A DNA stretch of 64,000 nucleotides, from positions 248,001 to 312,000 of the forward strand of contig JAJEKV010000137.1 of NCBI GenBank assembly GCA_021234155.1, in the 5' to 3' direction. Below, piece by piece: positions 30,721-42,421 of the stretch; positions within the stretch are counted from its first letter, which is position 1; each line of letters begins with the position of its first letter. This stretch comes from Isoetes taiwanensis. Lineage: Eukaryota > Streptophyta > Lycopodiopsida > Isoetales > Isoetaceae. A model generated the notes under the pieces. It had not been told where the DNA came from. It did not search any database and worked only from the letters and a program-made list of their open reading frames with translations. Position numbers and translations under genes: made by a program.

Positions 30721-31002
30721 TTCGGTGATGACTTGTGTACCTGTTAAGGATATAATAATGATATATGAGCACTTCTAAAGTATGTAAGGATGTATAAGCA
30801 TAATCAATATTATGTGAAATTTCGAACCTGAGTAATTTGTAAGGGTGTGCTTTTCGACCTCCACTTTTTCTGCAAGCAGTCCCTACTTTCAATCACACGT
30901 AAATTACTCAAGCACAAATACTTTTACCTTAATAAAATCCGAGATACAAAGCATGTATCCATACAAAATATGCATTATACTTGTACGTGACTCTTATACA
31001 CG

Positions 31003-31078
31003 CTCAATAATGGCGCTACAGTCTACCCCAATAATTCACATCAATAATTTTACTTCACTATAAAAGCAGCTCCATTCG
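31003..31078 (+). promoter_or_regulatory. Conserved core promoter, second 80-codon gene copy
   Basis: TATAAA at 31059-31064, again exactly 43 bases before the ATG. It is near-identical to the promoter of the first copy, including TTCACATCAATAATTTTACT. Confidence 0.62.
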
Positions 31079-31101
31079 AAGCTAGAGGTCATTCATCTCC
31101 C

Positions 31102-31344
31102 ATGGATTATTTGCCTTCTTCTGTTCACTACATCGAGGCGACCAAGTGCTTAATGAGCTACAATGATCTTGTCGGTTGCCAAGATAGGGGTATTCTTCTT
31201 GATCCCTACCTGCAATCCAAAGCTAATGGTGCTGAGATTCGTTGCCCTGGGCTAATTTGTGTTATGATCCACCTCATTTGGCTTCCTGAGCGCAATAGCT
31301 ATGAGATATCAGGGATCACACCAGCAGGTGTTGATGATGAATGA
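31102..31344 (+). CDS. Unrecognised 80-residue protein, second tandem copy
   Basis: Open from ATG (31102) to TGA (31344). The protein starts MDYLPSSVHYIEATKCLMSY and ends YEISGITPAGVDDE. It is small, slightly acidic, with four Cys (16, 26, 48, 53), of which three are shared with the first copy 624 bases upstream, and a hydrophobic middle (LICVMIHLIWLP, 51-62). There is no cleavable signal peptide and no domain I recognise. A good TATA box precedes it and AT-rich 3' DNA follows. It lies between the hAT gene and the convergent DUF7869 gene. Equal length and half-identical sequence with the sister copy support real coding. It may be a host gene family member or a transposon passenger. Confidence 0.6.
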   Translation: MDYLPSSVHYIEATKCLMSYNDLVGCQDRGILLDPYLQSKANGAEIRCPGLICVMIHLIWLPERNSYEISGITPAGVDDE

Positions 31345-31482
31345 ATCACCTGTTCAGCATTGTATAGTGTAAGAGCTCTTGTGTTAAGATGAAAAATGCA
31401 GAGCATAATGAATAATAACTAGTCTATTGTACCTTGCATGTTATATATGATATAGTAATTACGTAAAAGATTATTGCATAAT

Positions 31483-33400
31483 TCAAAAGTTCTCATCATC
31501 GTCGTTAGCTTCTTTAGCCACTAATTCTTGCAACTGAGCCCCCACACTATTGGGGATCACCACTAACAACGGCCTGGTCTCTGCCGTCCAACCGTAGTCT
31601 ATTGTTTTCAAATGTTGGTAGTGTGGCGGGTCATTAGGATTGGGTCTCCACTTCTTGCTCCAGCAATCCCTATACTGCATTGCATATGAGGTTCCCTTTC
31701 TGGCAACAGGCTCAAACGAAGAGAGAAACACCTCTTCGTAATGAGGGAGATTAGGGTCCTCTATTGGGTCCTCTTCGGCAAAGGCCATCCACGTCGGGAA
31801 GTTATCATGTGGCCTGATTAGCAAGAGCATTCCTTTATCGACATCTTGGTAGGGGTCGAATATTTCAACTGGGTTCTTGGGTCTACCCGAGAAAGGCCCT
31901 ACATAGTGAGATGCTTCAATGTGCTCATCCACCAATATGTTTTCGGGTTCTTCCAATGCATTTTGCCTGGTGTTGGGCTAGAAATCCTAAATGACAGCTC
32001 TCTGCATTTGAACGTCCCCAAGCACTTTCAACAAGGTGGACCAGTGATCAATAACTTCATTCATATATGTGTTGGACCATGAGTTATCGCCAGACTCTAG
32101 AAATAGGCTGCCCAATGCATCATGTACTTGGCAATAGAAGATCTCAATGCACCTATATCTTTCAAGCTCCCATATGGTCGCACGACCTTAGGTGACCACA
32201 GCCGAATCGTAGGGTAAACCCTGGGCATCCTCCTTCCACATCCTGATTCCCTTTTCGGGAGCCACTCCCTATGCCCTGGCCTCATCTTGTAGAACATTAG
32301 TGGCCATCCATTCTGCAGAACTTGAAGAATAGAGGTTCCAAATGACCACATGAACGGTCCTTCTTATCAGGGATAAAACCTTTCACGAATACCTTCCAAT
32401 TAGGAACCTCTGACACAAGGTAAGGTGAAGGAGACTTGGAACTACACTGCCTGAAGAGTTGCATAAGCTCTGGAATAGTCAATGCATCTGATCTTCTCAT
32501 TAGAGTAGAGTAGTTTCCAAAGAGGGCATCTATGTCATCGTGGGTATGTCCAACCATCATGAATCCCAGCTGCACTTGCTCGAAGACACCTAACCAAACC
32601 AAGTATGACAAGTAAGAGAAAAGATATATGTTCTTGTTTTGACCTGAACAATTGTCTAGCTGCAAGTAAAGCCTCCTAGGCAACGTTTTTGGTACCATAG
32701 GGCACGTGAAAGGAGGCAGAAAATCATTTCTAGTGCCATTTACCATTTTTGTCCTCAGGGCATCCGTGTTTAAAATTGCTCCACCCCAGCAGCTTTCAGG
32801 ACGATCTATATCTCTCAAATGGCCCCAATTGTCCTCAGATTTATTCTCTAGTGTTTTCAAGGTATGATTCAAGGATCCCACATGAAAATTAGAATCATCA
32901 GGCCAGAGGTCCAGGTCTGGAAGTGGCCCAAGGCACCTATACCATGCCCGTGCATGAGAGCACCTGTAACACTCACCTTCAATCGTTCACCCCTCCACAC
33001 AGACTTTGCTAGCTTTTCTAGACGAGGAACCATGGTCTTATTCTGATCCATCTTGTCATGTATAATGGTTAAAGCGTGCTCAGGAGATCTATGAGACAGA
33101 GCTCTCCAGGATCAGTAAAGGCTCCTACATGAAATCTGGGCCGTCATATGTGATTTACTCTCCATTGCAAGTTCCCTTCTTTCATTTGGATCTCTGGTCT
33201 TAGCAAGCTTTTCCTTTATGACAATACAGTTGTTACACTTAGAAAATGCTATCCTCTTAGCTATTGCCACCTCTGAATGATTCTCTTTCCATCCAGACAG
33301 AAAGGACGATGGAGAAATATGCTTGCCTGTCATCTCTGTAACGGTAATATCTATTTCCTAGTGTATATCCTTCTTAGTCAAGACTGAAGGTAGCCTCTTT
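31483..33400 (-). pseudogene. DUF7869-type protein gene, truncated at its 5' end
   Basis: Minus-strand gene read in pieces. 33333-33112 has the CNNC pair with KLAKTRDPNERRELAMESKS. 33051-32869 has MDQNKTMVPRLEKLA then TGALMHGHG. 32881-32297 has LYLQLDNCSGQNKNIYLFSY and LGFMMVGHTHDDIDALFGNY. 31956-31483 is a C-terminal part (GMLLLIRPHDNFPTWMAFAE, YRDCW) ending at a TAA. The order (DxMDQxK, HG, DNCxxxNKN, VGHTHxDID) is that of DUF7869 proteins, multicopy in plants, algae and animals and of unknown function; their spaced acidic residues suggest a DDE-type transposase fold. Frame changes separate the pieces. The N-terminus is cut at 33400, where the passenger block begins. Confidence 0.7.
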
Positions 33401-35208
33401 ACCATTCTGCATCTTGAAATTAAGATTAAAAAACCGCAATTCTATGGTCCAACAATACACAACATTGCAAGCAAGAAATCGGCCAATTCTCAACATTACC
33501 TTCGATGAACATCTTGTTTTTAGATTTTACATTGTGTAGATTTTGAGATTTATTTAAGATTTTTTCTTATTTACGTTCGTACATATGAAAAATGTTTAAA
33601 CTGGTTGTATGTTCCCAAGTAGAGAGAGAGTATATTTGTGTGAATCCAATGTTGATTAGTTTTCTTGAGTTCGTTTAGAATCTTGATTCGGTCCAGCTTA
33701 GGTAGCATGATGGTTCAAAGTTGGAATTGAATTAAAAGATTTAAACCTAGGATTGGTTGTTTGTTCGGCTAGGAGTTTCTCATATACACTAAAAAACACG
33801 ATGAAAAGCATATGAATATTGGGAAATTATAGGTGAAAAAGTATGGGTTTATCTTAACTATTGTCCAAGTGTAGAAAAATTTTCAACAAATCTTCTTTAA
33901 GATAAACACATGCTCTTTCAACAATAGTGTAGAAAAATTTTCAACAAATACATACTTTGGCTACAGGCCTCAATTAAGCTAGCCTAGCAAATTTCAACTC
34001 ATCGGGCTCACCAATTTGGCATTATATAGTACTTAAAGGCATATGCCTAGTTTCAAACATGGACAACGAGAAATGCAATTTGTGTAAGAGGCAAGATGAA
34101 TTGATAATTACAAAATTAACTTCTTAAACAACTTGATGACAAAATATGCAAACCCGTGGCTTATCTTATGGACAAATATGCTTATTTAATGGACAAATAT
34201 GCAACTTAAAAGCATTGGGGAGAACCACATAAAAGCCAATCAAATAATCTTACAATAAAGTGTTGTGGAAGCATAAAATACACCATAATCTATGCAATAC
34301 AAATCGTAACGTGCTTAACCATATTAACCATATTGAAACCATATCCAACTACATAATCAAATCTAAGGCAATTTTGTAATGACTAAGCCTATGAATTTAA
34401 GTTCTCGAGGTAATGAGAGGATCCGGGATAAAAGAACTAATAAACACTATCAACCAGACCTTACATCTATTGAGCATTCAGTAATTTCTCTTAAAATAAG
34501 TCAGTCACAATTAAGAGCCTCCATCACGTATCCACTACGCGTGACTAGAAGTAAGAATGCACATATCTTGCTTTGTACAAATACAACAAAAATTAATGCA
34601 ACGTTTTCATTTCATTTTTGATGCTAGAATTGTTACAACAATACGAGTTTGCTGCAAAGTCTAAGCCTGTTGAGTACTATAGAAGCTATTGACAGATGCA
34701 AATAATCGTGCTAGACGAATTAGCTTGAGTAGAGCTATTATTTTCATTAAGTATCCTTCACCATTACGGCTATCTGACAGATGCACATAATAGTGTTAAG
34801 CAAATTAGCTTGACAGAGTTGTACCATGCACAGCGCAGATAGATCGGAAGACAGAATTGTTGCGGATGTTAATTACTATGATTTCGGAAGGTCTATTTTT
34901 TCCTCTTCCAAAGGGCATTTCCACCGCAAAAAATAAAAAAGGGTACTCGGTCTAACCTGAACGGTTTTCTTGAACTTAGTGCGTTGACTCCTGATAAGAT
35001 TATAAACCTCCCGGAAGATGGGCATCAGTCGCTTTTCAGCGAAGAAAACCGATCGTTATTTCGGCACTTCTGATCCTTTCTTTTGCCTCTTTCAGATGTT
35101 GAATCTGGAAGATCGAAATTTAGCTATTTATTAGATGTACTTCACACTGTTACTTGTAACAACAGAAAATAATAAGGAAGCAATCAAAACGTCCTAGCTA
35201 AAGGATAC

Positions 35209-36199
35209 CTTAGAAGACAGAATGCGACAAAAATGGTCACGCATACTGCTAAGATCTCCAATGTGCTTTTGCTGTGCACATTCAAACTCTATTACCTCGG
35301 ACAATTCTTTTTCTAGTTCTGTCACCTGCAATGCACTTTTTTGTGAGTTCACGTGAAAAAAAAGACATGTTTTGAAGCCAATAGGTACCTTCTTGTAGCA
35401 AACATGCAATGTTGTAACCACTTCCTTCCCAAGATTCTCTAAACCAAGATAGTGGTGCATTCTGATGTCTATATCCTTCCTCAACTCTGATACACAACTA
35501 CTGACCTTTTGTTCACTTTCAGCCAACAAAAGCTGTATGATTAGATCGTAAGTACATTGTGTCCTTGGTCCATTTCAAAACAAGAAGACTATCAAAAATA
35601 TTATAAAAAATGGACCATGGTAACTCTTGGATCAGACCAGGACACTGGGTTACTGAGCACAAAATTCCCAATACTTTAGCCTTAAATATGTACACTTTTA
35701 TAAGAGATGGGTTCTAAGATTACAGATATTCCCTCTAGGTACAATCTGGCTGTCACTTCTTAACATAAGAGTCATCCATTCTAACTCGTTTGGCAAGTAT
35801 CGACATGCAATATATGTGGAGCAGATTTAATTCTGGAGTACAGACTTACTTGATGGTGAATATTTTCCTTTTGTAAAATAAAGCTTGAGATAGACTCTTG
35901 GGCTTGTCGCAAAACAGTTTCTGCATTCTTTAATTTGCGTAGTAACTTGTCCCTATCTCCAATACATGTCGCAAGGTGCTCTTGTTCCAGTTTAAGATCT
36001 CCATTCATGGATTTCAATTGCATATCCAATGTCACCTGAACATCAATGGGAAGAAAAGATATTATCTTTCTTTTGCACCTGATCACCGACCAGTGATGCT
36101 TATACATACTTTATCAGCAAGATATTGATCCGACTCAATATTGTTGAGTTCATAATCTGTTGAACAACCGAATCTGTTTATCATGGACATTCATACCAT
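35209..36199 (-). pseudogene. Captured exons of a coiled-coil protein gene, unit 2
   Basis: Same four exons as unit 1, of identical lengths: 36110-36199, 35850-36035, 35389-35532 and 35209-35325, with unchanged splice borders and the same early TGA. Identity to unit 1 is essentially complete here. Confidence 0.65.
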
Positions 36200-37186
36200 C
36201 TGCAAGATTGAAACATACAGAAAAAAAAAGTAATGTTACTTGAGATCAAACTGAAATGCCTAAAAACCTCGGATACAATGCCACAGTCATAAAACTCTGC
36301 TTTTGCACCAAGGCGGATCAGGGCTTACATGGATCACTGCCGGTGGGAGGTCTCTGCTTCACTTATAGGCCTGTTGTGGGACAAAGCACACCATAAGAGT
36401 TACTTTGCAACCACACCAGATAAGATTTACTTTGCAAAGGGATTTTAATTCCGGTCATAAATAGGTTAAATTTTAACATTCTTAGGATGATCTTGGGTTG
36501 AAACAGACTTTCTTCCCTCTTTTTCCTTCCAAAGCCACGCAAAATACCAAGACTCAGCAATGCAAACTTATTGTAAGGCTACTGCGTAGATCCTGAAGGT
36601 AAAGCTCAGATCTCCATCCTCAGATTTCTGGCTGGTCTATGGTGGGCAAAGAATCTGGATCAGACTCAGATACCGCAGACTTGGCTGAATCTGCAACTGC
36701 ATTTATAGAATCGGATTTAACTACAAAGGGTGTCTTGATTGGATCTAAACTAAGAAACAGGTCGAATTTACCAGAGCGTAACCCTTTCTGGGCGACAAAA
36801 TTCAGAGATGGAGCCTTTCCTCCACTGATAATCCAAGTCATTGTGAAATCTGAAGCTGGAGCCATCTTTAGAATTTAGAGGGATTTTCCGAAAAGCTTGT
36901 GTACAAACCCAAACATGGAGCTTTTGCTCCATTGGAAAATCCATGTTGCATCGGAAGCCTAAGACCAAACTATAGCTCCTAAAATTAGTCTGCTCTGAAA
37001 TCGAGGCCGTTCTATTGTAGATAATTCCAGTGTAGAATTCTGCCCAGGACAATTTGGCAGCAGATGGCACAAAGCCAAACGAAATCACTTTCCTTAGCAT
37101 TCTCGCTGCATGCACCTATTTTGAGCTATGGGACGACAGCCAGCACTACCTTGTTTCCATGTGTGCAGATTATGGCATCTGGCCCC

Positions 37187-37434
37187 TTTTGTAAAACCAG
37201 AAAGATATCGCTCCACTTCGTCCCATTCGCCGCTCTGTACTTGATCTTCAAAATATTTCATGTTGAAGAAGAATCCCGACTCTTGCTCCAACCTGCAGGC
37301 AAGTTCGGTAAGCGGAAAGGAGGGATTCCGAAGCTTGAGAAAGAGAAGACTTACGTATGAACGGTTTCTTTAAATTTCTCCTCTTCCAGGAACTGAAGAA
37401 TGAGGAAGACGAGCTCCAGACTGAGGGAAGACAT
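37187..37434 (-). pseudogene. TPL-like: Captured TOPLESS exons 1-2, unit 2
   Basis: Exact copy of the unit 1 fragment: exon 1 at 37434-37355 and exon 2 at 37292-37187, with the same open frame, splice sites and end of homology after SGFTK. The DNA upstream of the ATG is also shared, so a captured promoter could be present. Confidence 0.85.
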
Positions 37435-37984
37435 CGCTAGGGCCACCGGAGTTGCGGATCACAAAGGAATTGAGAGGCTGTGGTGCCATAACAAAAATAA
37501 CCGAGTTTCAAAAATACTATGCCGGGCAAATATTTCAAAGGAGTTACTATAGCGCTTTGTAAGACATTTTCTAGAAGCTCAAATGAACTGTATGGCATTT
37601 CTAGAAGCTCGATTAAACTGTGGAAATGGAAAAACCAGAAAAACAAGACATACCTCTCAGTTTTGCTGCGATTTGACACTGTGCTATCGTGTGAAAAGAA
37701 AAAAGCTCGCAAGGCAAAGAAGACGTGCTTTAACACCAGGGAAACAGCTCGATGAAGCATGGCGATGGCCATCAGAGCGGAAGAGAAGCGTGAAAAAGAA
37801 TCTCGCATAAATTTCTGCTGCAAGGTGCCGAATTTTGGCCCTGTGCCCATGAAGCATTAACAAAAATTTCGCAAAAATAAAAATGGCACATGTCGACACG
37901 TTCTCAAATCAAATGACAGGGTAATGGCTTTAATTATTACATTTAATATTGACGATTAAATCTAAGCCATTGATCTAGCACATT

Positions 37985-38115
37985 CTAGGGCTCAGATCAA
38001 AAGCCCCAAATCAAGGGGTCATTTGAGGTGGCTTATTTGGGGGCTTAACGTGGGCCGTCCAGATCTGAGACGGACGGCCGAGATCAAAATGTCTACACAC
38101 ATCTACACACAAATA
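37985..38115. repeat. CCGTCC-palindrome repeat, internal copy, unit 2
   Basis: Same element as 15085-15235, in unit 2. The sequence is essentially unchanged. Confidence 0.6.
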
Positions 38116-39004
38116 TAATTGTATATATACAAGTCTTTGTACTATAAATGGGTCTATGAACCATGGTTTACGAAATCTGGGAACAAAATCCAAGATTAAG
38201 AGTGACAGGAATGATAGCATGCATCCAGTCCAAAGTCATGAAGTTTTAAGCTAAACCCTTTGCTTGATGGCCATTCAATCGAGCTCATCGTTGTTTATTA
38301 GATGGAGACTTGCAATTAGATTTCATCTGATCACTCTACTATAACGAAGCAAACTTTGTCTATAATCCTATTGGGTACAGCTTTATTCGAGGTGTCTTTG
38401 GCTAAGCGAAATTAAATTGCATCTCCTCTAACAATGAGCATAGATATTTGGTAAACAGTCTACATGCATCCACACACGTCATTGATAAGCAAACTCTGAT
38501 AAATATTTTGTTCCCTGCTTATGAACTTCATTTATTGTCTTATTCTTGATGCGTATCCAATTTTATTCGAGGCAAATTCAACAATCGTACCAAATGTACA
38601 AACAAAAAGCTTGTCCTTGACTCCTGGGTGAATTAGTTTTGGCTTTCTCAGGAACACTCGATGATAGACATTTCTGTATAGTTATACACTATTCGTAGTT
38701 GGAAGGTGCATTTTGTACTATAAATGTGTCCATGAACTATACGAACATCTGGGAATAAAATCCTCTACCTATATTAACATGCGTTGTAAGGCCCCGTATC
38801 ATCATGCCTTACAATTTTGACAATGCTCTAATCCTTGCTTTATGATTACTCTACCATTGGGTCTTCTCAACCAATTCCCTTCGCCATTATGCTTTTGATA
38901 CCTCAAGCTCTTCCATATACCGACAATTCAATCCTCCCATCATCTACCATGTCATGTTCATCTTAAGATGGCGGTCCCATTATACATGCTCTTAATACAC
39001 TCTT

Positions 39005-39130
39005 AGCCCCAATGAACTGTGGCCGTAACTATAACGGTCCTAAGGTAACGAAATTCTTTGTCGGGCCGCACAAAAGGCGTTACAATCTGGGCACTATCTC
39101 GGAGAGAGTCTCGGTGAAATACACATGCCA
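39005..39130 (+). pseudogene. Plastid-type 23S rRNA fragment, unit 2
   Basis: Clearest copy: GGCCGTAACTATAACGGTCC then TAAGGTAACGAAATTC, and later CTCGGAGAGAGTCTCGGTGA. It has the same 12-base deletion as unit 1. The stretch is one base away from the classical I-CeuI recognition site. Confidence 0.8.
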
Positions 39131-41526
39131 AAAGACACAATCCACGTATGTACATAATGTGCTAGAATCATAGAACATGAATACAAAAAATTGATATGTT
39201 CGGCCCAGTTTGAGCATTTGACCTCAGACATTTTGAATCTCCCCGCCAATATTCGTTAGGAGACTTTGAGAATGGTATCAGGGAGTTGTCTATCAAGAAT
39301 ATACTTTGCAGACAAGTACACAGCTGCATACAACTTCTCTTGGTTATGATGGTCCTACAATTCTACTATAATTTGCTCTTGCTATTTTTGCAAATGTATG
39401 GACATTAAAATTATCACTAGATGCACAATGATTTGGTTAAAGTAAAAGAATTTAGTTGGTATTCCACAAGCTCCTTGCACTGCATATTCTAAAGGTAATA
39501 TGTTATTGAAATGCATACTAATCTAGTTGGGGATGTCAATAAAGTTTTTGATCGTCCACTATTCAAAACTACTCCTAAAAAATAGGCATCCAAATATAGA
39601 GTGACTTGAAAATTGCAAAGGGTTGAACCTTGCACAATCCATCTCTTCTACAAAATGCTTGAGTTATTATTCAAAAAAAAGAGATGTTACACATGCAATG
39701 ATATGCAATTTGTACATGCTTGACAAATTTGCAGAAGACTTAAAATCATTACCAGATCAAATGTTTCACATCCAAAGGTTCCTTAGATCTATCTATCTAT
39801 CTTAGATCAAATGTTTTGCATTCAGAGCTAAGGACCTGAATAGCTTTAATACTTGCTCCTGACACAATTCTCAATGTGTGCAACCTTTTGTTCAAAACTT
39901 TAGTATAGATAACTACCGTCACCACAAAGAATGGCACCTACGTATACAACATCCAAAGTTCAAAAAAATGTCAAAATCTTGCCTTTGCAAAAGATAAACT
40001 CATGCCTCAACTTTAAAAATAAAGGTGCAAGCAATAGTTCTTTAAACACTTTGCCTTCACAACTTGAAGATATGCCATGAAACACTTTGGCACTTGAGGA
40101 TGAGCTTGCATTCACATAGTTCCCCGCAACTAGTGAATGTGGCATTGGGGCCAACAAAGAAGAAAGAACATCGGCTTCATCAGATTACCCTATGGCCAAT
40201 AAGCTAAATTATATTTCGCATTCTCAAACACCTTTGAAAATTGCACCAACGTAACAAAGTTTTGAAGTAAAACCGTTGTCATAAATAATCATTGTCCCGA
40301 TAGTGTTCGGCCTTCGAGACAATGTTCCCATATTCTCGATATTTATCTCATCGTGCCAATATGAGGAGTTAACGGTGCTCAATAACGAGAAGCAAAACGA
40401 TTTGCCAAATTAAGTAGCATGGAACCCGAAAACAGAGTTAACTAGGTATATTTACCTCATGCTCGCTTTTCCAAAGGCTCGATTCACCTAGGCAATAGTT
40501 GCAAATGTACAACATTGAAATGCCCAATGAGAAGGAGGCTTCCCAAGAAAAATAAGGATCCACAAATAAATCTGCAAAACTATGGCAAAAGCCCAACGAG
40601 CCGTGATTTAAAACGACTACAAGATGTCTATATGTGTATCAAGTACAAAGATCCACATTCGTAACAAAGACATTTATGCACGCCATGGCGCACCATTTGC
40701 GATCATACTTAAGAGGAAGGCCCCGAATTACTGTGGCTTCGGATTCGACATCTAATCTGGGCATAAGAGAAGGATAAACCCAAATGTAGATGCTCAAGAA
40801 CTTCCCATTTACACGTGGATCATCAATGCCGCAATAAAAAAGCATGCCTGCCAATTTACTAAATAGATGCGCCAACACGAAGTAACATAATTTTATGCGC
40901 ATCTAATTTTATGCGCATAATTAGATGCAAAGCATCATATGAGAACATAAATACTTGCAGAGCACAACATTTCACTGCAAATATGGGATTTGAGGAAGGC
41001 GATCTATAAACACTCTCATTAATACTATGGAACCGGGTCGGTCTTTGTAGCAAATGGACCAAAACTTGCTTGCAATAACAGAGCCAACACGTAGCATTTG
41101 GAGCTATTCTAAGAGATGTTTCATAATTTACCTCTTTAATTAAACCAAAATCTCCAGCATATGTGAGCTTATTCAACTGACCTAAATAAAACAATGTAAC
41201 TTTTATAAATTAGAGAAAGTAAATTAGATAAAGTAAATTAGATAATAGGCATTAATGATGCATGGGAGGCAAGCATCTGCTTCATTGACCTGTCTACAAT
41301 CACATCATGGCTCATGCCACAGAAGCAATTTATCATAGCATTGCAAAATTAAGGCAAACAAAACCACTAAATGAAGGTACTTTAGTTAGAGATGTGCGTG
41401 CTCACCGTAACAAAGATGCAAAGGACAAATTTAACTCCCCGAACCCATTTTTCCTATCTATTGATTTATTAATTACTTTTCTCATCTCTAGACAGTTGGA
41501 AAATATATGCAATGTGCACTCAAAAG

Positions 41527-41592
41527 TCGGGTAGCTCGGGGGGCGTGGCACTTGACTTGGTAAATGTAAGGTCCTAGGTTTGCTAGCCACCA
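41527..41592 (+). other. tRNA-like sequence, unit 2
   Basis: Unit 2 copy of the tRNA-like element. The A-box CTCAG reads CTCGG here, a CAG/CTG-site change. Confidence 0.4.
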
Positions 41593-42220
41593 ATTCTTCC
41601 CGCCTTCCAATATGATGGTTCCAGAAGGTGTTCAAAGTGTATACATGAGGATCGAGTGTATACATGAGGATCGAAAAGGCTCCAAATATTTAGACATGAT
41701 GGTCACACAAAAATTGTTCACCATCATGTTGGAAAGGGCTCTAGTGGTCTTCCCATTAAAAAAGCAAAGATTGCAAAAGGCTCTAGTGTGTCCGAAGGAG
41801 CAAGAATGCGTAATAAGGAGCTCAAACCCATCCATCCTCGCCTTTCCAACATCCTTCTTTTCCTAGCAACCTAATAAATTATTCTTTAATCATCTAATAT
41901 ATGAATATTAAAGATCTCGCCAGATCTCTCGTAATAGCCGCTCTTCCGGATCCAAAACCCGATCAATAATAGAAAGATCAAAAATCTTTCAAGTATCTTC
42001 CTAACCTAGCACCCTCAAATCTGACTAAAGAAGCTCACACCATAATGCAGAGCATATAGAATGTGCACAGCAAGTAAATCAATCACGAATATTCCACCAG
42101 CAGTTGTTATTGCTTCTTACATGACTGAAATTGAAATCTTAAGAGCCTGTTTAATTCATTTCGATGGATTGCCTACTTGTTCAATTAAGGGGACCAAACT
42201 AATATTCTTGGGCTAGTACC

Positions 42221-42421
42221 GCAATGCATTTCATGTTTCCGAATGGATCAATGTCCGCATTTACACTAACATGAGTGTCCGTGATCATCCAAACGTTTGG
42301 ACCATACATGACTAATGGCATTGATCGGTTTGTGACATCGAAAACATTTACAATGATAGCCCGACTTTCAAAAGTTATCTCAAAGGGTTTTCACCACGAT
42401 TCAAAATCAAAACCTACATAT
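42221..42421 (-). pseudogene. Captured cytokinin-receptor kinase exon (CHASE end), unit 2
   Basis: Unit 2 copy. The part after NVSDD is longer here and reads HVSVNADIDPF before the frame change to KHEMHC, closer to the receptor pattern than in unit 1. In contrast, the FDFES start is damaged at CAG/CTG sites. Together the two copies suggest that the underlying exon is less broken than either reads. Confidence 0.72.
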
